This document shows, in pieces, positions 16,740 to 25,417 of a DNA stretch of 64,000 nt. The notes under the pieces are model-generated. The model did no database searches and was not told where the DNA came from. It saw nothing but the letters and a program-made list of their open reading frames with translations. Where the stretch lies: positions 1 to 64,000 of the forward strand of contig NZ_BCTZ01000012.1 of the NCBI RefSeq assembly GCF_001591025.1. Direction: 5' to 3'. The position numbers were made by a program, and so were the translations under genes. Position 1 is the first letter of the stretch. The number at the start of each line of letters is the position of its first letter. This DNA comes from Sphingomonas soli NBRC 100801 (lineage in GTDB: Bacteria > Pseudomonadota > Alphaproteobacteria > Sphingomonadales > Sphingomonadaceae).

Positions 16740-17744
16740 TTGGCCGGAAAGATTCGCACCATTTATGATCTGGCCGAGCTCGCCGGGGTTTCGGCGGCGA
16801 CGGTCTCGCGTGCGCTGGCCGGCAAGAACATCGTCAATTCCAAGACGTCCGAGCGCATCCGCAAGCTCGCCGAGCAGCATGATTTCCGCCCGAGCGCGCT
16901 GGCGCGCAACCTGCGCACCCGCCAGCGCGGTGCGATCGGCGTTGTCGTGCCGCTGGGCCATGATCGCGGCCAGCACCTGTCCGATCCATTTTTCATGACG
17001 TTGATCGGCTATCTGGCCGACGAGCTTACCGAGCGCGGCTTCGATCTGATGCTGTCGCGCGTCATTCCCAATCAGGACAATTGGCTTTCCAAGCTGATCG
17101 ATGCCGATCGCGTCGACGGCTTCATCGTCGTCGGCCAGTCCGATCAGTCGGAGGTGCTCGATCGGATCGCGGCGGATTATCTGCCGCTGGTCGCCTGGGG
17201 CGGGTTCGTCCAGGGCCAGGTCCATTGCTCGGTCGGCACCGACAATTTTCTCGGCGGCAAGATCGCCACCCAGCATCTGATCGACCGCGGATGCCGCCGG
17301 ATCGCGTTTCTTGGCAACACCCAGGCGATCGAGCCGTCGCTGCGCCTCGAAGGGGCAAAGGCCGCGATCCGCGCCCGCGACGATATCGTGCTGGTCGATG
17401 CCACCGCGCATTTCGATTCCGAAGTCAGCGGCTCCGATATCGACGATTTCCTGAGCGCATCGGAACTGCCGCCCGACGGGATCTTCGCAGCCTCGGATCT
17501 GATCGCGCTCACCGTGATCCAGGTGCTCGCGGCGCGCGGACTATCGGTGCCCGGCGACGTCAAGGTGGTCGGCTATGACGATCTCTATCTCGCGCAGACC
17601 AGCGTCCCGCCGCTCACCACGGTGCGCCAGAACATCGCCGCAGGCGCATCGCATCTGGTGGACAGCCTGATGCAGCGCATCGCCGGCAAGCCCACCGGAT
17701 CGGTGATCCTCAATCCCGAACTGATCGTCCGCGGCACCAGTTGA
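16740..17744 (+). CDS. LacI-family transcriptional repressor of the esterase/sugar island
   Basis: Protein of 334 aa. The N-terminal LacI helix-turn-helix (TIYDLAELAGVSAATVSRAL, with hinge region SALARNLRTRQ) is followed by a periplasmic-binding-protein-like effector domain (GAIGVVVPLGHD, LIDADRVDGFIVVG, DGIFAASDLIALTVIQVL, VVGYDDLYLAQTSVPPLTTVRQ). TTG at 16740 follows GGGGGAGAGAG. The seven CAATCGATTG palindromes in the neighbourhood are typical LacI/GalR half-sites joined at a central CG, and this is the only such regulator in the window. The inducer is probably a sugar or sugar ester released from the imported substrate; this is inference. Confidence 0.93.
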   Translation: MAGKIRTIYDLAELAGVSAATVSRALAGKNIVNSKTSERIRKLAEQHDFRPSALARNLRTRQRGAIGVVVPLGHDRGQHLSDPFFMTLIGYLADELTERGFDLMLSRVIPNQDNWLSKLIDADRVDGFIVVGQSDQSEVLDRIAADYLPLVAWGGFVQGQVHCSVGTDNFLGGKIATQHLIDRGCRRIAFLGNTQAIEPSLRLEGAKAAIRARDDIVLVDATAHFDSEVSGSDIDDFLSASELPPDGIFAASDLIALTVIQVLAARGLSVPGDVKVVGYDDLYLAQTSVPPLTTVRQNIAAGASHLVDSLMQRIAGKPTGSVILNPELIVRGTS

Positions 17745-17791
17745 CCCCGGCAGCGGGGAAGACTTGGCGCCAAGCGATCCCGGTTGACTTG

Positions 17792-17801
17792 CAATCGATT
17801 G
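17792..17801. promoter_or_regulatory. LacI-type operator site 2, inside the yjcH promoter
   Basis: CAATCGATTG (extended GCAATCGATTGC) lies between a TTGACT hexamer (17784-17789) and TACGGT (17806-17811), a 16-bp spacer. A bound repressor would block RNA polymerase directly. The yjcH start is 75 bp downstream. Confidence 0.75.
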
Positions 17802-17876
17802 CTAATACGGTGCCGTGCACCAGCCAGGGGATGGCGCCGCGGCCCTGCCGACTGCGCACAGGGGAGGACACGCATT

Positions 17877-18197
17877 TTGACCGAGCGCGAAGCCGATGAA
17901 CGCCTGCACCGGATCGCGGAGGACCCGCGCTATCAATCGCTGGTCCGGCGCCGGAACCGGACCTCGTGGATCCTCAGCGCCATCATGGTGACGATCTTCA
18001 TCGGCTATATGCTGCTCGTCGCCTTCGCGGGCCCATTGCTGGCAACCCCGATCGGCGCGATGACCACGACGATCGGCATCCCCATCGGGCTGTTCGTGAT
18101 CCTTTCGGGGATCGCCCTGACGGGCATCTATGTCGCCATCGCCAATCGCCGCTTCGATGCGGAAGCCGCCGCATTGCTCAAGGACCATCAGGCATGA
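17877..18197 (+). CDS. yjcH: DUF485 inner-membrane protein YjcH, partner of ActP
   Basis: Protein of 106 aa with two membrane segments (about residues 30-52 and 65-90). It reads like E. coli YjcH: an acidic N terminus, [16 protein letters not shown], then [28 protein letters not shown]. YjcH is the small protein always encoded in front of the acetate permease gene actP. TTG at 17877 follows GGGGAGGA at good distance. Its stop overlaps the actP start (ATGA). Unlike in E. coli there is no acs gene here; the pair is placed behind a LacI-type operator. Confidence 0.9.
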   Translation: MTEREADERLHRIAEDPRYQSLVRRRNRTSWILSAIMVTIFIGYMLLVAFAGPLLATPIGAMTTTIGIPIGLFVILSGIALTGIYVAIANRRFDAEAAALLKDHQA

Positions 18198-19894
18198 GCC
18201 GCGCCCCTGCCCGCGCCGCCATGCTGCTGGCCGCAATCGGATCGCCGGGGATCGCGCACGCCGCCGATGGCGCGCATTCGGCCGCGAACTGGCCCGCGAT
18301 CATCACCTTCGGCATCTTCATCGCGATCACGCTCGGTATCACCTGGTGGGCCGCGCGGCGCACGCGCACCACTTCCGATTTCTATTCGGCGGGCGGCGGG
18401 ATCACCGGGCGTCAGAACGGGCTGGCGATCGCAGGCGACTATATGTCGGCGGCATCGTTCCTCGGCATCTCCGCGCTGATCTTCGCGGATGGCTATGACG
18501 GGTTGATCTATTCCACCGGCTTCCTGGTCGGCTGGCCGATCATCCTGTTCCTGCTGGCCGAGCGGTTGCGCAATCTCGGCCGCTACACCTTCGCCGATGC
18601 CGCCGCCTTCCGCTTCGGCCAGGCGCCGGTGCGGCTCTCCTCGACCTTCAGTTCGCTCACCGTGATCCTCTTCTATCTGATCGCGCAGATGGTCGGGGCG
18701 GGGCAGCTCATCCAGTTGCTGTTCGGCATTCCCTACACCTATGCGGTGGGCTCGGTCGGGCTGGCGATGACGATCTATGTGCTGTTCGGCGGGATGATCG
18801 CGACCACTTGGGTCCAGATCATCAAGGCGGTGATGCTGCTCGGCTGCGCCACCTTCATGAGCCTCGCCGTGCTCTATCATGTCGGCTTCCCGTTCGACGC
18901 TTTGTTCTCGCAGGCTGTGGCGGTCAAGGAATCGCTCGCGCTGAAAGGCGGGGCGAGCGAGGCGGCGGCGGCGGAGTCCGCGCTCTCGATCCTCGCGCCC
19001 GGCGGCTTCATCAAGGATCCGGCCTCGGCCGTGTCGCTCGGCATGGCGCTGATGTTCGGCACGGCGGGACTGCCGCATATCCTGATGCGCTTCTTCACCG
19101 TGCCCGACGCGCGAACCGCGCGCACCTCGGTTTTGTGGGCAACCGGCTGGATCGGCTATTTCTACCTGCTCACCTTCGTGATCGGATTCGGCGCGATCAT
19201 CCTGGTCGGTGCCAACCCCGCTTTCTTCGATTCCGCAACGGGCGCGATGCTGGGCGGCAACAACATGGCGGCGATCCATCTGGCCGAAGCCGTGGGCGGC
19301 GACATGTTCATGGGGTTCGTCTCGGCGGTGGCCTTCGCCACGATCCTCGCGGTCGTCTCCGGGCTCACGCTTTCGGGCGCGTCGACGATCAGCCACGATC
19401 TCTATGCGTCGGTGCTGCGCAAGGGGAATCCCGATCCCGCCGCCGAACTGCGACTGTCCCGGATCACCGTGCTCGCGCTGGCCATCCTCGCCGTCGCGCT
19501 GGGAATCGCGTTCGAAAAGCAGAATGTGGCGTTCATGGTCAGCCTGGCCTTCGCCGTCGCCGCGTCCAGCAACTTCCCGGCGCTGTTGCTGTCGATGCTT
19601 TGGAAGGGTTGCGCGACGCGCGGCGTCGCCTGGGGCGCTGCGATCGGCGCGGTCACGGCGTTGGTGCTCACCGTGCTGTCGCCCACCATCTGGGTGGCCC
19701 AATTGGGCGCGGCGGAGCCGATCTTCCCGCTGGGATCACCCACGCTCGTCTCGATGCCGTTGGGCTTCCTCGCGATCTGGCTGATCTCGCGGTTCGACCG
19801 GAGCCCGCGCGCCGCGCTCGATCGCGCCGGCTATGTCGCGCAGCGCGTGCGCTCCGAAACCGGCATCGGCGCCAGCAAGGCATCGAACCACTAA
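18194..19894 (+). CDS. actP: Cation/acetate symporter ActP (solute:sodium symporter family)
   Basis: Inner-membrane symporter of 566 aa, very similar in wording to E. coli ActP over its length: [87 protein letters not shown]. It has about 13 helices and an N-terminal signal-like segment ([11 protein letters not shown]). ActP imports acetate, glycolate and other short acids. It is translationally coupled to yjcH and followed 24 bp later by a secreted alpha/beta hydrolase gene. Placing an acetate importer in the same operon as an esterase suggests the island recovers acetate (or another short acid) freed by deacylation. Confidence 0.93.
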   Translation: MSRAPARAAMLLAAIGSPGIAHAADGAHSAANWPAIITFGIFIAITLGITWWAARRTRTTSDFYSAGGGITGRQNGLAIAGDYMSAASFLGISALIFADGYDGLIYSTGFLVGWPIILFLLAERLRNLGRYTFADAAAFRFGQAPVRLSSTFSSLTVILFYLIAQMVGAGQLIQLLFGIPYTYAVGSVGLAMTIYVLFGGMIATTWVQIIKAVMLLGCATFMSLAVLYHVGFPFDALFSQAVAVKESLALKGGASEAAAAESALSILAPGGFIKDPASAVSLGMALMFGTAGLPHILMRFFTVPDARTARTSVLWATGWIGYFYLLTFVIGFGAIILVGANPAFFDSATGAMLGGNNMAAIHLAEAVGGDMFMGFVSAVAFATILAVVSGLTLSGASTISHDLYASVLRKGNPDPAAELRLSRITVLALAILAVALGIAFEKQNVAFMVSLAFAVAASSNFPALLLSMLWKGCATRGVAWGAAIGAVTALVLTVLSPTIWVAQLGAAEPIFPLGSPTLVSMPLGFLAIWLISRFDRSPRAALDRAGYVAQRVRSETGIGASKASNH

Positions 19895-19918
19895 GATGAA
19901 TCCAAGCAGGAGAAACCT

Positions 19919-21013
19919 ATGACACGCAAGATGATTGCCCTGGCCGGGGCGGCGCTGCTCGCGCTCGCGCCCGCTCCCGCCGCTTATGCCCAGGGCCAGC
20001 CGCCCGCCCAGGCCCCTGCAATGCCCGCGCTCACTGCCGAGGACGAAGCCAAGCTCGCCCCGATCGCCCCTGAGCTGCACGAGGCCGCACGCAAGGCGAT
20101 GGGCTTCTCCAAGATGATGGGCACGATCGACGAAGCCAGGGTGCTTGCGTCGCGCAAGCGCGGTGGCGGCCCCACGCCGGCCCCGCGCCATGCCGATATT
20201 CCGGTCACCGAGCAGATGATCCCCGGCGCGAAGGGCGCGCCCAATGTGAAGCTGTTCGTGATCAACGCAAAGGCGGGCACGAGCCGTCCCGGCATCCTGC
20301 ACACGCATGGCGGCGGCTTCATCCTCGGCACTGCGGCCACCGATGTCCGCCGCCTTCAGGAGATGGCGCGCGAGCTGGATTGCGTGATTGTGTCGGTCGA
20401 GTACCGCCTTGCCCCGGAGACCGATTATACCGGCTCGATCGAGGATAATTATGCCGGCCTGAGCTGGATGTACCGCAACGCCGCCGGGCTGGGGCTCGAT
20501 CGCAGCCGGATCGCAGTGACCGGCGAGAGCGCGGGCGGCGGCCACGCCGCCTTGCTCGCGATCACCGCGCGCGATCGCGGCGAGATCCCGATCCTGTTCC
20601 AGGCATTGGTCTACCCGATGCTCGACGATCGCACCGGCGGCGTGGTCCAGGTGCCCCCGCACATCGCCACCGTCGGCTGGAGCGCGTCGGAAAACCAATA
20701 TGGCTGGCAGGCATTCCTGCGCCAGAAGCCCGGCACCGATGCGGTCCCGGCGCGTGCGGTCCCCGCACGCACCAAGGATCTTGCCGGCCTGCCGCCCGCC
20801 TTCATCGAAGTCGGCGGGATCGATTTGTTCGCCAGCGAAGACATCGAATATGCGCGCCGCCTGAACGATGCGGGGGTTCCCACCGAGCTGCTCGTGATCC
20901 CCGGTGCCTTTCATGGCTTCGATCAGCTCGCGCCCGAAAGCCCCCAGGCGCGGCAGTTCACCGGAGCGAAGATCGAGGCGCTGCGCCGCGCCTTCGCGCG
21001 CGGCAGCAAGTAG
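19919..21013 (+). CDS. Secreted alpha/beta hydrolase, hormone-sensitive-lipase (family IV) type
   Basis: Protein of 364 aa with a signal peptide (MIALAGAALLALAPAPAAYAQ). Family IV esterase marks are the oxyanion-hole HGGGF near residue 131, the nucleophile in TGESAGGGH near residue 202, the aspartate in VGGIDLFASED and the histidine in AFHGFDQ. Such enzymes cleave short-chain acyl esters such as acetate. It is the third gene of the yjcH-actP operon, 24 bp downstream, so probably controlled by operator site 2. Likely periplasmic, removing acyl groups before transport. Confidence 0.9.
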   Translation: MTRKMIALAGAALLALAPAPAAYAQGQPPAQAPAMPALTAEDEAKLAPIAPELHEAARKAMGFSKMMGTIDEARVLASRKRGGGPTPAPRHADIPVTEQMIPGAKGAPNVKLFVINAKAGTSRPGILHTHGGGFILGTAATDVRRLQEMARELDCVIVSVEYRLAPETDYTGSIEDNYAGLSWMYRNAAGLGLDRSRIAVTGESAGGGHAALLAITARDRGEIPILFQALVYPMLDDRTGGVVQVPPHIATVGWSASENQYGWQAFLRQKPGTDAVPARAVPARTKDLAGLPPAFIEVGGIDLFASEDIEYARRLNDAGVPTELLVIPGAFHGFDQLAPESPQARQFTGAKIEALRRAFARGSK

Positions 21014-21113
21014 CGCCGGCTCGGAGCAGAACTGAAGCGGCCCGGCCCGCTCCCCTCCCGTCGCGCATGTTCTCACCCATCGCGCGGCACGGCAGGGGAG
21101 CGGGCTGCCCCAA

Positions 21114-21252
21114 CCGTCATCCCAGCGAAAGCGGGCACCCCGGGGGCTGCACACCGGTAACAGCCCCCTTCCCCCGTCATCCCCGCGAAAGCGGGGACCC
21201 AGGGCCAAACGGCGTCACCGCGCAACCCCGGATCCCCGCGTTCGCACGAACG
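21114..21252. repeat. Cluster of dispersed CGTCATCCCCGCGAAAGC repeats
   Basis: Two good copies (about 21114-21141 and 21174-21202) and one decayed copy (about 21229-21252) of the short repeat common in alphaproteobacterial genomes. Each has a small stem (CCCCGC/GCGGGG) with a GAAA loop. Read on the minus strand they give the well-known false peptide with repeated VPAFAGMT. The interval 21014-21432 holds no other gene I can support. Confidence 0.75.
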
Positions 21253-21432
21253 ACGATTCGACGTACCGGATAGCGCGCTGCCCCCGCGCCGCACCCGCCC
21301 GTCTTGCCGCGGGCGGGCACCACCGCAGCAATGCCGCTACGGCATCGAGGATCTGCACGCTTCTTGATGACAACCGATTGCAGCGCATTGCGCCGATAAA
21401 CGATCACCAGGCGGAACAAGTCCTTACTTTGC

Positions 21433-21461
21433 TTGACGAGCGAATATCAAAACTTTATGCA
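21433..21461 (+). promoter_or_regulatory. Probable promoter of the second TonB receptor
   Basis: TTGACG (21433-21438), 17 bp, then TATGCA (21456-21461). The -10 end runs into operator site 3, which begins at 21460, so repressor binding would cover the start region. Hexamers were picked by eye. Confidence 0.45.
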
Positions 21462-21469
21462 ATCGATTG
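21460..21469. promoter_or_regulatory. LacI-type operator site 3
   Basis: CAATCGATTG (context TGCAATCGATTGA) 26 bp before the TTG start of the second TonB receptor, overlapping the presumed -10 and start region. It fits simple repression by the LacI-family protein. Confidence 0.75.
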
Positions 21470-21495
21470 AAATCATAACCTCAGGGGAGGCCAAA

Positions 21496-23613
21496 TTGAA
21501 AAAATTCTATAGCGGTGCCGCTGCGTTCGCGATCGCTGCGGCCATGGTCCCGTCGGCAGCCTGGGCGCAGACCCAGGCCGGGCAATCCGATCCGGTCGCC
21601 GCCGAGCCGGCTTCCGCCGAAGACGATATCGTCGTCACCGCGCAAAAGGGCGGCGCGCAGGCGTTGCAGCAGGTGCCGCTCGCGATCCAGGCATTCGACG
21701 GCGAAGATCTGAAAGAACGCAACATCACCTCGATCGGCGATCTGGTCTCGAGCGTGCCCGGCGCATTCGAAGGCTTCCGCCAGTCGAACGGTTCGCGCTT
21801 CTACAATCTGCGCGGCAGCGTGACGCAGAACGGCGATTCGCCGATCGGCTATTATCTCGACGACGCGCCCTTCATCGTCACCAATTTCGGCATCGCGCCG
21901 CCGGTCCGCTTCCTCGACATCGACCGCGTCGAAGTGCTTCGCGGGCCCCAGGGCACGCTGTACGGCCAGGGCTCGTCGGGCGGCGTCTTCATCTTCCGCA
22001 CCCGCGATCCGAACCTCAAGGAAATCGACTATGCCTTTGAGGCCGAGGCGTCGCAGACGCGCGGCGCGGAGGGCCTGAACTATGGCGCCGCGGCTGCCTT
22101 CTCGGTCCCGATCGTCAAGGACGTGCTCGGCGTTCGCGTCAGCGGCGGCTTCTCGCGCGATGCGGGCTGGGCCGATGCCTATTTCGGCGCCTATGACGGC
22201 ACCCCGGATCAAAAGGGCGTCAACAAGGCCAAGAATGACGACATCCGCGTCGTCGCGCTGTTCAAGCCGGCCGACAACGTCAACATCCGCGCCCAATATT
22301 GGAATTTCCGGCCGCGGCAGGACTTCACCGGCTTCACCGCGTCGGTAAAGCCGCCCTATTTCGAGAACACCGCCGGGCAGAAGGGCTTCTCGAACGGCGA
22401 TTTCACGCTCTACAGCCTCACCGCGAGCGTCGATTTCGACGCCTTCACCGTGACCAGCGCGACGAGCCATCTGGAAGGCGTGTTCGGGATCAACATCCCG
22501 CTTTCGCCGTCCGGCTCCTTCTCGAGCCAGTTCCTGCCCAAGATGTTCGCGCAGGAACTTCGCGCGAACTCAAACGGTCCGGGGCCGCTGCACTGGGTTA
22601 TCGGTGCTTCCTATCAGGACGGCTCGGGCCCGCAGGTGAACGCGCTGACGCTGCCGGGCGTGCTGATCAATGCGGACAATGATACGCTGACTGAGAATTA
22701 CGCGTTCTTCGGCGAGGTCAGCTATGATCTGTTCGGCGGCAAGCTCGTGCCGTTGGTAGGTCTGCGCACCTATCATGACGACCGCGCCTTTGCGGACAGC
22801 ACGGGCAAGGTGCCGACCACCGAGAACGTCACCACCTGGCGTCTCAACCTGTCCTATCTGCCGACCGACGACCTCACCATGTTCGTCTCGGCATCGACCG
22901 GCTTCCGCCCCGGAATCGTCCAGTCGCGCGTCCAGGTTCAGTCGCTTGAACTCGCCGGCGTGCCCGCTCAGGTCGCTCTCAGCCCCGAATCCTCCAAGAA
23001 TTATGAATTCGGCCTCAAATGGCGCAGCCCGAGCCGAGCTGTGACCGTCGGCCTGAACCTTTACCAGCTCGAATATACCAATCTGCAGACTTCCGTCACC
23101 GGCGCCATCACCAGCGTCAATGGCTTCGCCAACTTCGGCGACGCAACGACCAAGGGCGTCGACATCGAACTGCACTGGCGCACCCCGGTCAAGGGCCTGA
23201 ACCTTGGCTTTGTCGGCAACTTCAACGACAGCAAGTACGACAAGATCAACCCGGTGGTGGGCGCGGCGCAGCCGCTGCTCAAGCCCGGCGCCCGCCTGAC
23301 CAACACGCTGTCGAACAACTACCGCATCGACGCGAACTACAACCGCGACATCGGTTCGGACATGAACCTGTTCGGCAACGTCTCGTTCAGCCACAGCGGC
23401 GATCGTCTGCAGGGCAACGGCATCACGGCGCGGCCGTATAACGTGGTCGCTCTGACGGCGGGCATCCGCCGCGGTGACTATGAGCTCGCGTTGATCGCCA
23501 ACAACCTCACCGACGAGCGCGGGCCGACCTTTGTCGGCACCAATGGCCCGCTTTCGGGCTCGGGCCCGACCCCGCGGACGATCGGCCTGCGGTTCCGCGT
23601 CACCCCCCGGTAA
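21496..23613 (+). CDS. TonB-dependent outer-membrane receptor (705 aa)
   Basis: Outer-membrane receptor with signal peptide (KKFYSGAAAFAIAAAMVPSA, cleavage near AWAQ). The plug domain starts at DDIVVTAQKG near residue 46 and contains RFYNLRGSVTQNGDSPIGYY and VEVLRGPQGTLYGQGSSGG. The beta-barrel ends in TIGLRFRVTPR. It is of the FyuA/BtuB-like size class, different from the 1003-aa receptor. Start TTG at 21496 is chosen because AGGGGAGG precedes it by 5 nt; longer frames begin inside the promoter. It is alone in its unit, with an operator before and a strong terminator after. Probably imports the same class of compound as the first receptor, perhaps a different size or acylation form. Confidence 0.93.
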   Translation: MKKFYSGAAAFAIAAAMVPSAAWAQTQAGQSDPVAAEPASAEDDIVVTAQKGGAQALQQVPLAIQAFDGEDLKERNITSIGDLVSSVPGAFEGFRQSNGSRFYNLRGSVTQNGDSPIGYYLDDAPFIVTNFGIAPPVRFLDIDRVEVLRGPQGTLYGQGSSGGVFIFRTRDPNLKEIDYAFEAEASQTRGAEGLNYGAAAAFSVPIVKDVLGVRVSGGFSRDAGWADAYFGAYDGTPDQKGVNKAKNDDIRVVALFKPADNVNIRAQYWNFRPRQDFTGFTASVKPPYFENTAGQKGFSNGDFTLYSLTASVDFDAFTVTSATSHLEGVFGINIPLSPSGSFSSQFLPKMFAQELRANSNGPGPLHWVIGASYQDGSGPQVNALTLPGVLINADNDTLTENYAFFGEVSYDLFGGKLVPLVGLRTYHDDRAFADSTGKVPTTENVTTWRLNLSYLPTDDLTMFVSASTGFRPGIVQSRVQVQSLELAGVPAQVALSPESSKNYEFGLKWRSPSRAVTVGLNLYQLEYTNLQTSVTGAITSVNGFANFGDATTKGVDIELHWRTPVKGLNLGFVGNFNDSKYDKINPVVGAAQPLLKPGARLTNTLSNNYRIDANYNRDIGSDMNLFGNVSFSHSGDRLQGNGITARPYNVVALTAGIRRGDYELALIANNLTDERGPTFVGTNGPLSGSGPTPRTIGLRFRVTPR

Positions 23614-23634
23614 GACGCGGCCAGTCCGAACAAA

Positions 23635-23670
23635 AAAGGGGCGGAAGCGCAGATGCGCTTCCGCCCCTTT
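23635..23670. terminator. Bidirectional intrinsic terminator
   Basis: AAAGGGGCGGAAGCGC, loop AGAT, GCGCTTCCGCCCCTTT: a perfect 16-bp stem with A and T tracts on either side. It lies between the convergent TonB receptor and tannase-family genes and can serve both. Confidence 0.9.
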
Positions 23671-23684
23671 CATTTGACCATGGC

Positions 23685-25277
23685 TCAGCGCTTGGGGACG
23701 CGGCACTCGAAGCTTCCGGCGCGCGCCGTGTCGCCGCCCACGTAATGGGCATAGCTTGGATGCGGGCACATAGGACGCTCGGCCTTTGCGGGCGTCTGAC
23801 GCCATGCAGGAATCGTCTCAGGCGCCTTCCCCTTCTCCACCCAGTCCATCACCGGGCCGAGCAGATCGAAATTGTCGAACGCGTTGCCGCCGGCGCAATG
23901 CGCCATTCCCGGCACCATGTAGAAGCGGCTGGCGTCATCCCATGCAGCGCCGTTCGCGGTGCGGGCGCGCTGCCAATAGTCCCACGTCGCCTCGGACGAG
24001 AACCACGCGTCGCTGACGCCGTGATAGAAGAGGATCTTGCCGCCACGCCCCAGGAAGGTGTTGAGGTTGGTCCAGACATGGGTGTCGGTCAGCCGCTGGA
24101 CCGCATCGGCGCGAACCGCCTGCACCTGCGCGTCGAGATCCATCGTCAGCTCGCGCGGCGCCGGGCCGAATATCCCCGGCGCGCCGGTGGGCAAATAGCC
24201 CGGCACCGGGGCACCCGTATAGACGATGCCGGTGTCATAGGGCACGGGCGCATAAACCGGATAGCCCGCCGCATCCTTCGGCCCGGCAAAGGCGCGGTCG
24301 AGCGCGGTGACCTGGGCCTTGCTCAGGCATCCGTCGGCCTTGCCCGACTTACACTGCAGCTTGGCGGGCTGAAAATTGCACTGCGCACGGTTCATGATCA
24401 TCCCGTCGGCCAGGCCGTCCAGCGCGTCGCACTGATCGAGCATGCCCTTGAGGATCAGCTTGCGATCAGACGCGGAGAAGATCTGCGAGACAATCGCCAA
24501 CCCGTCCTTGTCGCGCGGCGCGGCCTGGTTGAACTGCACCTGCGCCCAGTGGATGGCGAGGTTGGAATCGCCGGTGCGCATCGCAGGCGCGCCGACGACA
24601 ATGCCGTCGAACAGCTCCGGGTAACGCTGCGAGGCGAGCATGCCCTCGCGCCCGCCGGTCGAGCAGCCGGTCATATAGCTGTGGGCGATCGGCTTGCCGT
24701 AAAAGCTGGTGGTGATCGCCTTGCCGGCCAGCGCGACGGTACGCACCGATGCCTCGGCGAAATCGAGCGCGGCGCGCTGGTCCGCCATGAAGCTGCTGTC
24801 GAACACCGCGCCCTTATGGCCGCTGTCATGGGCGATGACCGCGAAGCCGCGCGCGATCGCAGGCAGATCGCCCGCCGCGACATTGCCGAGCGGCACCGGC
24901 ACGCTGCCGTTCAGCCCGCCGCCGCCCTGCAGCAGGAAGCGGCCGTTCCAGTCATCGGGCAGCGCGATCGCGAAGCCGATGCCATAGGGCTTGCCGTCCG
25001 CCCCCTTGCGCGCGTCGATCATGCCCTCGACCCGGCAATGCGCAGGAACGCCGGACGCGATGAAGCCGCCAAACCCGTTAGACACCGTCCCGGGTGCTGC
25101 GGCCCCGACATGCGCGGCGCCACGAATCTCGATCCCGTCGCCCAGGCGCTGCCCGGCCAGCGCAGCGCAGCGGCCGGCGGGTCCAGCCTGCGCCGCTTGC
25201 GGCCGCGCGCCGAACGCGTCGGGCATCGCGGCGGATGTCAGCAGCAGCGCCGCCAAGCTCAACATCTTCATCGACAT
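23685..25277 (-). CDS. Secreted tannase/feruloyl-esterase family protein
   Basis: Protein of 530 aa with a signal peptide (MLSLAALLLTSAAMPDAFGA). The tannase/feruloyl esterase family is shown by the nucleophile motif GCSTGGREG near residue 205, the aspartate in FYHGVSDAWFS and the histidine in PGMAHCAGG, with the two cysteines (CS...HC) that tie Ser and His loops in this family. Members cleave galloyl, feruloyl or similar aromatic acyl esters, and also plain esters. ATG at 25277 follows AGGGAG. It is divergent from the sugar-type MFS gene across operator site 4. The presence of an aromatic-acyl esterase with sugar genes hints at phenolic sugar esters. Confidence 0.92.
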   Translation of the reverse strand: MSMKMLSLAALLLTSAAMPDAFGARPQAAQAGPAGRCAALAGQRLGDGIEIRGAAHVGAAAPGTVSNGFGGFIASGVPAHCRVEGMIDARKGADGKPYGIGFAIALPDDWNGRFLLQGGGGLNGSVPVPLGNVAAGDLPAIARGFAVIAHDSGHKGAVFDSSFMADQRAALDFAEASVRTVALAGKAITTSFYGKPIAHSYMTGCSTGGREGMLASQRYPELFDGIVVGAPAMRTGDSNLAIHWAQVQFNQAAPRDKDGLAIVSQIFSASDRKLILKGMLDQCDALDGLADGMIMNRAQCNFQPAKLQCKSGKADGCLSKAQVTALDRAFAGPKDAAGYPVYAPVPYDTGIVYTGAPVPGYLPTGAPGIFGPAPRELTMDLDAQVQAVRADAVQRLTDTHVWTNLNTFLGRGGKILFYHGVSDAWFSSEATWDYWQRARTANGAAWDDASRFYMVPGMAHCAGGNAFDNFDLLGPVMDWVEKGKAPETIPAWRQTPAKAERPMCPHPSYAHYVGGDTARAGSFECRVPKR

Positions 25278-25340
25278 TTTGATCTCCCTGTCCGATCGGC
25301 ATTTGCCCGGCTTCGGTCTGACCGTTCCAGTGATAAATCG

Positions 25341-25350
25341 CAATCGATTG
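25341..25350. promoter_or_regulatory. LacI-type operator site 4
   Basis: CAATCGATTG (extended CGCAATCGATTGCG, a 14-bp perfect palindrome) between the divergent tannase-family (63 bp) and MFS (67 bp) start codons, so one site can serve both promoters. Confidence 0.75.
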
Positions 25351-25417
25351 CGTTTATCCGCGCGTCCCGCAATAAGAGTTGTTCGCCGGTTCGGCCAATA
25401 CGATAGGGGAGAGCGTG

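Noticed and set aside
21073..21294. Minus-strand open frame with repeated VPAFAGMT peptide
   Set aside because: It is the translation of the dispersed CGTCATCCC repeat, a well-known false protein; no ribosome site.
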